Positions 58,830 through 64,000 of a stretch of 64,000 nucleotides of DNA are shown here, piece after piece. Both the position numbers and the translations under genes were made by a program. This stretch comes from Intestinimonas timonensis (lineage in GTDB: Bacteria > Bacillota > Clostridia > Oscillospirales > Oscillospiraceae), in contig NZ_LR130817.1 of NCBI RefSeq assembly GCF_900626145.1, positions 1,207,562 through 1,271,561 of the forward strand, written 5' to 3'. Numbering within the stretch: the stretch's first letter is position 1; each line of letters begins with the position of its first letter. A model generated the notes under the pieces. That model searched no databases, was not told the origin of the DNA, and saw only the letters and a program-made list of their open reading frames with translations.

Positions 58830-59363
58830 TCAGCCCTCTGTCCAAGGCTCCGCCTCGCAGGTGGTGATAATGCCATTGCTGAGCTCAAAATGGACTGTCT
58901 TGACAATGTGGGTCTTGCCGATGCGGACCTCCTGAGTGCCCACCTCATTGGTGACGGCGTTGACCACATTGGCCTGGATGGTAAAGGTGAGGTCCAGAGT
59001 ATCCTCCTCCACCGGGAAGGTGAGGGTGGTACCGTTGACATCGGTCATGGTGATCCCGCCCTCGTGAGGGGTGGCGGTAACGCTGGTGACATAGGCATCC
59101 ACCATCTCGCCGTTGGCCATAAGCTGATCGCCGATGCCGCTCTCACCGGGCACATAGGCCTTGATGCCTTCGTAGACCTCCTTGTCCACGCCCTCTACCT
59201 CTACCGTATAGGTGAGAATGGTACGGCTGGCGTTGGACGCGCCATCCTTGCGGGTGACCTTCCAGCCGATCAGGGCCACAGCCACGATCAGCAATAAAAT
59301 GACCAGCAGGTCAATGATATTGAGCTTTCCAAACAGTTTTCCTCGTTCGTCCACCAGTTTCAT
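58830..59363 (-). CDS. DUF4330-family membrane protein
   Basis: 177 residues. A short N-terminal KLVDERGKLFGKLNIIDLLV leads into one membrane span (VILLLIVAVALIGW), then an outside beta domain (TILTYTVEVEGVDKEVYEGI, GITMTDVNGTTLTFPVEEDT). DUF4330 proteins often sit beside glycosyltransferases and CsaB-type genes; here it is divergent from a GT4-CsaB fusion. CGGAGGCATGAC precedes the ATG. Role unknown, probably surface polysaccharide export or assembly. Confidence 0.85.
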   Translation of the reverse strand: MKLVDERGKLFGKLNIIDLLVILLLIVAVALIGWKVTRKDGASNASRTILTYTVEVEGVDKEVYEGIKAYVPGESGIGDQLMANGEMVDAYVTSVTATPHEGGITMTDVNGTTLTFPVEEDTLDLTFTIQANVVNAVTNEVGTQEVRIGKTHIVKTVHFELSNGIITTCEAEPWTEG

Positions 59364-59411
59364 GTCATGCCTCCGTATATCTCATTTCTCGGCGGATGCC
59401 CGGCATTTCCG

Positions 59412-59440
59412 TTGACCGGACTACCCAAGCATTGTATAAT
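59412..59440 (+). promoter_or_regulatory. Promoter of the GT4-CsaB gene
   Basis: TTGACC (59412-59417), 17-base spacer, TATAAT (59435-59440), about 65 bases before the ATG. Confidence 0.85.
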
Positions 59441-59505
59441 ATTTTCCGTGAAGATACAAGGGTAGATTTAAAATTTAAGAAACCCTTATGACATTGGAGG
59501 CAGTT

Positions 59506-61737
59506 ATGAAAGTCATCCATCTCATCAGCGGCGGCGACAGCGGTGGGGCAAAGACCCACGTTCTCTCCCTGCTTCAAAACCTCTCCAAGAGCATCGACGT
59601 GACCATGGTGTGCTTTATGGAGGGGCCCTTTGCCCAGGAGGCCCGGGAGCTGGGCATCCGTACCGAGGTCTACCCCAGCCGGAACGTCCTCAAGACTCTG
59701 GCCATCCTCAAGCGGAAGATCCGCACCGAGGGCTGCGACCTTCTCCACTGCCACGGCGCCCGGGGCAACATGATGGGGGCCCTTCTCCGTTGCTCCACCG
59801 GTGTGCCGGTGGTCACCACCGTCCACTCCGACTACCGGCTGGACTATCTGGGTCGGCCTTTCTCCCGCCTCACCTACGGTACCATCAACACCATCGCCCT
59901 GCGAACGCTGGACTACCGCATTGGCGTATCCGACGCCATGGTGGATCTGCTCATCTCCCGCGGCTTTGACCCGGACAAGCTCTTCCCTATCTACAACGGC
60001 ATTGACTTCACCCTGCCGCCTCCCGCCATGTCCCGGGCAGAATACTTCCGCTCGGTGGGCCTGAAGGCCGATGAGGATTCGGTGGTGGTGGGTATCGCCG
60101 CCCGGCTCAACCCGGTAAAGGACATCTCCACCCTCATCAAGGGCTTTGCCAAGGCCCATGAGACCTGTCCCCAGCTGCGGCTCCTCATCGCCGGCGACGG
60201 CGAGGAGCGCTCCATGCTGGAGAATCTGGCCCGTGAGCTGGGTGTGGCCGACACCGTGTGCTTCGCCGGCTGGATCAGCGACACCAATACCTTCTACCAG
60301 TCCATCGACATCAACACCCTCACCTCTCTCTCCGAGACCTTCCCCTACGCCCTCACCGAGGGCGCCCGGGCCTCCCTGCCCACGGTCAGCTCCCGGGTAG
60401 GCGGCGTTCCCTATCTGATCGACCACGGCGTCAACGGTCTCCTCTTCGAGCCCGGCGACGCCGAGGGCCTGACCCACCATCTTATTACCCTGGCCCAGGA
60501 CCCGGTCCAGCGGAAGCACCTGGGAGAGCGGCTGCGTCAAAAGGGCGTGGAGGAGTACTCTCTGGAGTCCACCATTGAACGCCAGCTGAATATCTACCGC
60601 ACCATCCTCCGGCGCCAGGAGCGCTCCCGCACCATCGGCCGCCGGGACGGCGCCCTGGTCTGCGGCGCCTATGGCCGTGGCAACGCCGGCGACGACGCCA
60701 TCCTGGAGGCCATTGTCCGGGAACTGCGGCAGATCGATCCCGACCTCCCCGTGTGGGTTCTCTCCCGCCGCCCGGAAGAGACCCGGCTCACCTACCGTGT
60801 CAATGCCATCTACACCTTCGCCTTCCCCAAGTTTTTGGCCCGGATGCGCAAGACCCGGCTCTATATCAACGGCGGCGGCTCCCTCATGCAAGACGTCACC
60901 TCCCGCCGGTCCCTGTGGTTCTATCTCTTTACCATCTCCGCCGGCAAGAAGTTGGGGAACAAGGTCCTCATGTACGGCTGCGGCATCGGCCCCATCCAGT
61001 ACCCCTCCAACCGGAAGCTATGCGCCAGGGTCCTCCAGAGCAACGTGGACATGATCACCCTCCGGGACACCCACTCCCTCACCGAGCTGGAGGACATGGG
61101 CATCCACAACCCCGAGATCGTCCTCTCCTCCGACCCAACCGTCATCCTCCCCGCCGCTGAGCCGGAGGTGGTAGACGGCATGCTGGAGAGTCGCGGCCTG
61201 GACCCCCACGGCCGGTATATCGGCTTCACCCTGCGGCCCTGGCCGGGCTACGACGAGGAAAAGGCAAAGATCTTTGGACAGGCCGCCGATTACGCCTGGG
61301 AGAAGTACGGCCTCACCCCCATCTTCATCCCCATCGAAAAGCGGCTGGACGTAGGTGCCTGCAAGCGGGCCGCCTCCTATATGAAAGCCCCCCACTATAT
61401 CTTTACCGACACCGGCGCCTCCGACCACACCATCGGCCTCTTTGCCCGGATGCAGGTAGTGGTCTCCATGCGTCTCCACGCCCTGGTCTTCTCCGCCGGG
61501 CAGGGGGTCCCCCTGGTGGGTGTGGTCTACGACCAGAAGATCAGCTCCTTCCTGCGCTATATCGGCCAGGACCTCTTCACCGATCTGAAGGACGTGAGCT
61601 ATGAGCGGCTGTGCGCCCACATCGACGCCGCCGTGGGCCGCATCGGGGACACCGAATTCCTCTCCGGCGGTGTGGACCGGCTCCGCCAGGTGGAGCAGCG
61701 CAACAGCGAGGCCGCCGCAAAGCTCCTGGGCCGGTGA
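59506..61737 (+). CDS. Fusion of GT4 glycosyltransferase and CsaB-type pyruvyl transferase
   Basis: 743 residues from MKVIHLISGGDSGGAKTHVL; TTGGAGGCAGTT precedes the ATG. Residues 1-375 are a GT-B glycosyltransferase family 4 protein (LLHCHGARGNMMGAL, FPIYNGIDFTLP, LNPVKDISTLIKGF, ETFPYALTEGARASLPTVSS). Residues about 388-743 are a CsaB/polysaccharide pyruvyl transferase domain (GALVCGAYGRGNAGDDAILE, RLYINGGGSLMQDVTSRRSL, VSMRLHALVFSAGQGVPLVG). CsaB adds a ketal pyruvate to wall polysaccharide, making the ligand for SLH domains. The fusion would let one protein add the sugar and pyruvylate it. Confidence 0.92.
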   Translation: MKVIHLISGGDSGGAKTHVLSLLQNLSKSIDVTMVCFMEGPFAQEARELGIRTEVYPSRNVLKTLAILKRKIRTEGCDLLHCHGARGNMMGALLRCSTGVPVVTTVHSDYRLDYLGRPFSRLTYGTINTIALRTLDYRIGVSDAMVDLLISRGFDPDKLFPIYNGIDFTLPPPAMSRAEYFRSVGLKADEDSVVVGIAARLNPVKDISTLIKGFAKAHETCPQLRLLIAGDGEERSMLENLARELGVADTVCFAGWISDTNTFYQSIDINTLTSLSETFPYALTEGARASLPTVSSRVGGVPYLIDHGVNGLLFEPGDAEGLTHHLITLAQDPVQRKHLGERLRQKGVEEYSLESTIERQLNIYRTILRRQERSRTIGRRDGALVCGAYGRGNAGDDAILEAIVRELRQIDPDLPVWVLSRRPEETRLTYRVNAIYTFAFPKFLARMRKTRLYINGGGSLMQDVTSRRSLWFYLFTISAGKKLGNKVLMYGCGIGPIQYPSNRKLCARVLQSNVDMITLRDTHSLTELEDMGIHNPEIVLSSDPTVILPAAEPEVVDGMLESRGLDPHGRYIGFTLRPWPGYDEEKAKIFGQAADYAWEKYGLTPIFIPIEKRLDVGACKRAASYMKAPHYIFTDTGASDHTIGLFARMQVVVSMRLHALVFSAGQGVPLVGVVYDQKISSFLRYIGQDLFTDLKDVSYERLCAHIDAAVGRIGDTEFLSGGVDRLRQVEQRNSEAAAKLLGR

Positions 61738-61767
61738 GCCCTACCCCCTTCTCATGAGGTGACCTCC

Positions 61768-62844
61768 TTGAAGCAATATATCATCGTCTCCTACACCCCC
61801 TGGCGGACCACCCCCTCCCGGACCCAGCAGCTCGCCGCCCGGCTGCGGGATGGGGAAGTCCTATTTTTCCAGCCCAGCCGCCCGGGCCATAGCCACAAAG
61901 ACCCGGGCCGTCAGGTGCGCCCCAACGTCACCGTGTACACCCTGCCGCCGGTGCGCCCTCTGCCGGAGAATGCGGAGCTCCTGCTGCGCCACGCCGGAAA
62001 ACGGCTGGCCGCCTTCATCCGCCGGACCGCTCTCCGCCACGGCTTCCGGGACGTGGTCCTGTGGACCACCCAGCCCCAGCACGTCTACCTGCTGGACCAC
62101 CTGAACCACCGGGGGCTGGTCTACGACTGCGACACCGACTGGTCCGACCTGCCCCCCCAGTGGGAGGGAGATCTGGCCGCCGCCGCCGATGTGGTCTTCA
62201 CCGCCTCCCCCGGCCTGCTGGACCGGCTCTCCCCATGCAACGCCAACATCGCCCTCATCCCTAACGGCGTCAACTATCCCATGTTCTCCCGCCCCAGTTT
62301 GGAGGTCCCCCCCGCCCTTCGGGACATCCGGGGACCGGTGATGGGCTGGGTGGGCCGCATCGACGCCGGATTGGACCTCTCCCCCGTGGAGTACACCGCC
62401 CTGGAGCACCCCGAGTGGACCTTCGTCCTCTTGGGCAAGGTGGGAGAGCATCCCCGGCTTCCCCGCCTGGAGCGGCTGGCAAACGTCCGCCTCCTGGGCC
62501 GGAAGCCCGCGGTGGAAGTACCCGACTACGTCTCCCGGTTCGACGTGTGCCTGGACCTGCGCCGCCGGGAACAGGATTTTAACGATGTCCTCCCCCGGCG
62601 AATCTACGAATACCTCTCCACCGGCAAGCCCATCGTCACCCTCCTGGCGCCTGACCAGGTGGAGGAGTTCCCCGACGTCATCTACGGCGCCCACTCCCCC
62701 GCCGACTACTGCCGGCTGTGTGAGCGGGCGCTGGCCGAGGACCCCACCTGGGTCTCTCCCCGCCGCCGGGACTACGGCGCCGCTGCGGCCTGGTCCCGCC
62801 GGGCCCAGACCGTCCAGCGCATTCTGGGCGCCATCGGTCTGTGA
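61768..62844 (+). CDS. Glycosyltransferase (GT-B, family 1/4-like)
   Basis: 358 residues from a TTG start (MKQYIIVSYTPWRTTPSRTQ); GAGGTGACC lies just upstream, whereas a GTG three codons earlier has no ribosome site. It has a GT-B layout: an N-terminal Rossmann half (YIIVSYTPW, VVLWTTQPQHVYLLDHL, GLVYDCDTDWSDL) and a C-terminal half with ALIPNGVNYPMF, GPVMGWVGRIDAGLDLSPVE and RRIYEYLSTGKPIVTLLAPD. It follows the GT4-CsaB gene by 30 bases, so both likely build the same surface glycan. Confidence 0.85.
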   Translation: MKQYIIVSYTPWRTTPSRTQQLAARLRDGEVLFFQPSRPGHSHKDPGRQVRPNVTVYTLPPVRPLPENAELLLRHAGKRLAAFIRRTALRHGFRDVVLWTTQPQHVYLLDHLNHRGLVYDCDTDWSDLPPQWEGDLAAAADVVFTASPGLLDRLSPCNANIALIPNGVNYPMFSRPSLEVPPALRDIRGPVMGWVGRIDAGLDLSPVEYTALEHPEWTFVLLGKVGEHPRLPRLERLANVRLLGRKPAVEVPDYVSRFDVCLDLRRREQDFNDVLPRRIYEYLSTGKPIVTLLAPDQVEEFPDVIYGAHSPADYCRLCERALAEDPTWVSPRRRDYGAAAAWSRRAQTVQRILGAIGL

Positions 62845-62936
62845 GGGGCGGACACAGGACCCAAAACGATTTTTACGATTTCCCTCCCACTTTTTTACGC
62901 CCCGTTGTGTAAGCATACGAAATTCACCCCGCGCCC

Positions 62937-62965
62937 TTGCAATCAACGTCGATTTTAGATATATT
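62937..62965 (+). promoter_or_regulatory. Promoter of purE-purC
   Basis: TTGCAA (62937-62942), 17-base spacer, TATATT (62960-62965). A second -10-like TAGAAT lies at 62971-62976. The remaining 90 bases back to the glycosyltransferase stop hold nothing else that I can assign. Confidence 0.75.
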
Positions 62966-62981
62966 TTAGATAGAATCGTTT

Positions 62982-63108
62982 GGACGGAGGTGCGGCAATG
63001 GCGGGTTCCATCGGAATGTGGGTCCCCTTCCATGGCCGCAATGCGTCCTCTTCAAGATCATAAGCCCCGTCAGGCCATCCGCACATCGGATGGCCTGATT
63101 CTTTTTTT
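62982..63108 (+). promoter_or_regulatory. Structured purE leader with terminator (possible riboswitch)
   Basis: P1 GGACG (62982-62986) with CGTCC (63044-63048). P2 TGCGGC-A-ATGG (62991-63001) with CCAT-G-GCCGCA (63030-63040). Inner hairpin TTCC-ATC-GGAA. Then the terminator CAGGCCATCCG-CACAT-CGGATGGCCTG (63071-63097) with seven T (63102-63108). ATGGCC of P2 (63032-63037) can pair with GGCCAT (63073-63078) of the terminator, giving two exclusive folds. The purine riboswitch core is not seen; the class is unknown. Confidence 0.7.
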
Positions 63109-63145
63109 GTTTCTCTAAAAAATTTTCAATCACAGGAGGCCCCAC

Positions 63146-63637
63146 ATGAGTAAGAAAGTCGCCGTGGTCATGGGTTCCGACAGCGATCTGGAGACCATGA
63201 AGCCCTGCATCGCCCGCCTCCAGTCCTTTGGCATCCCCGCCGAGGTCCGGGTCATCTCCGCCCACCGCACCCCCGCTGCCGCCGAGCAGTTCGCCTCCGG
63301 CGCCAGGGAGAACGGCTTCGGCGTCATCATCGCCGCCGCTGGCAAGGCCGCCCACCTGGCCGGCGTGCTGGCCGCCTACACCACCCTCCCCGTCATCGGC
63401 GTGCCCATCAAGACCTCCATGATGGGCGGCCTGGACTCCCTCCTCTCCATGGTTCAGATGCCCAAGGGTATCCCCGTGGCCTGCGTGGCTGTGGATGGCG
63501 CCGACAACGCCGCCATTCTGGCCGCCCAGATGCTGGCCCTCTCCTATGAGGCCCTGGCCAGTCAACTCGCCGACTTCAAGGCTAAAATGGCCGAGGAAGT
63601 GGCCGAGAAGGACCGCCGCATCGGTGAGAAACTGTAA
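63146..63637 (+). CDS. purE: N5-carboxyaminoimidazole ribonucleotide mutase
   Basis: 163 residues; CACAGGAGGCCCCAC precedes the ATG. Class I Pur[56 protein letters not shown] and [20 protein letters not shown]. It moves the carboxylate of N5-CAIR to carbon 4 in purine synthesis. PurC follows after 46 bases. Confidence 0.97.
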   Translation: MSKKVAVVMGSDSDLETMKPCIARLQSFGIPAEVRVISAHRTPAAAEQFASGARENGFGVIIAAAGKAAHLAGVLAAYTTLPVIGVPIKTSMMGGLDSLLSMVQMPKGIPVACVAVDGADNAAILAAQMLALSYEALASQLADFKAKMAEEVAEKDRRIGEKL

Positions 63638-63683
63638 GATCGAGATCTATTCAAAAAATATAGATAGAAGGAGCAAGAGAAAC

Positions 63684-64000
63684 ATGGCTTACGAGAAGAA
63701 AGAGCAGCTGTACGAGGGCAAGGCCAAAAAGGTTTACGCCACCAACGACCCCGAGGTGGTCATCGTCTCCTACAAGGACGACGCCACTGCCTTCAACGGC
63801 CTGAAGAAGGGCACCATCGCCGGCAAGGGCGCCATCAACAACCGCATGACCAACAACCTCATGCGCCGCCTGGAGGCCAAGGGCGTGCCCACCCACTACG
63901 TGGAGGAGCTCAATGATCGTGAGACCGCCGTGAAGAAGGTGTCCATCGTCCCCCTGGAGGTCATTGTCCGCAACATTTCCGCCGGCTCCTTTGCCAAGCG
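63684..64000 (+). CDS. purC: SAICAR synthase (partial, runs off the window)
   Basis: The first 105 residues of Pur[41 protein letters not shown] and [18 protein letters not shown], which bind ATP and CAIR. GAAGGAGCAAGAGAAAC precedes the ATG. It joins aspartate to CAIR, the step after PurE. Confidence 0.97.
   Translation, partial: MAYEKKEQLYEGKAKKVYATNDPEVVIVSYKDDATAFNGLKKGTIAGKGAINNRMTNNLMRRLEAKGVPTHYVEELNDRETAVKKVSIVPLEVIVRNISAGSFAK

Noticed and set aside
1..64000. tRNA genes and CRISPR arrays
   Set aside because: No T-loop GGTTCGA-type sequence within a plausible cloverleaf and no regularly spaced repeats were seen. A tRNA-Trp gene, often next to rpmG-secE in Firmicutes, was looked for and not found.

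Overview
The window is about 60% GC and reads as the chromosome of an anaerobic gut Firmicute of the Oscillospiraceae (Flavonifractor / Pseudoflavonifractor / Lawsonibacter type; the genus is inferred from gene content only). The signs are the murB-rapZ-yvcK-whiA block, meso-diaminopimelate synthesis through DapL, an ANTAR regulator beside glnA, a very large CoA-dehydratase-activase-type protein, GntR/LacI-type AraR, and the rpmG-secE-nusG-rplKAJL order. No tRNA, rRNA or CRISPR array was found.

Layout. (1) 1-5.2 kb, minus strand: a cell-envelope and central-control cluster (murB, rapZ, yvcK, whiA, a partial membrane protein) preceded by a GH25 muramidase. (2) 5.2-15.7 kb, minus strand: nitrogen assimilation and lysine/peptidoglycan precursors (glnA with an ANTAR regulator, dapF-dapL, gltB-gltD). 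The glnA promoter is near consensus. The gltB leader holds a terminator-like hairpin, so RNA-level control by the ANTAR protein is a reasonable model. (3) 15.8-18.3 kb: a patatin-like lipase and an IS110-family element whose upstream non-coding end has the features of a bridge RNA. (4) 18.5-33 kb: malQ, small membrane proteins, a split 2-hydroxyacyl-CoA dehydratase/activase-like pair, GNAT, two related lipoproteins, MATE and PiT transporters, a CofE-like ligase and a broken YcdB/SLH gene. (5) 33-41.6 kb: an L-arabinose/pentose operon (sugar-binding protein, araB, araA, araD, galM, split transketolase) with a divergent araR. The operon is decaying: the binding protein has a frameshift and is fused to the back half of araB, araB carries further lesions, and araA appears to have lost its stop codon. 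(6) 41.8-43 kb: an IS3-family element. (7) 43-52.8 kb: class A PBP, DUF1292 protein, a structured RNA that may be 6S, a PrsA-like foldase, tcdA, two half-size TauE/SafE proteins, a luxE-luxC pair without luciferase, and ruvX. (8) 52.8-56.6 kb: rpmG-secE-nusG-rplK-rplA and rplJ-rplL, with a structured leader before rpmG and a typical L10 leader before rplJ. (9) 56.6-64 kb: GNAT, a PAP2-nucleosidase-membrane protein trio, DUF4330, a GT4-CsaB fusion and a second glycosyltransferase, then purE-purC behind a promoter, a structured leader and a terminator.

Most worth a second look: the IS110 element, where four short candidate guide matches place CT cores at both ends and appear in the order and strand sense known for bridge RNAs; the unassigned structured leader of purE; the terminator/antiterminator-like leaders of rpmG and gltB; hairpins that carry the Shine-Dalgarno sequence in their 3' arm; the orphan LuxE/LuxC pair; and the decaying arabinose operon.
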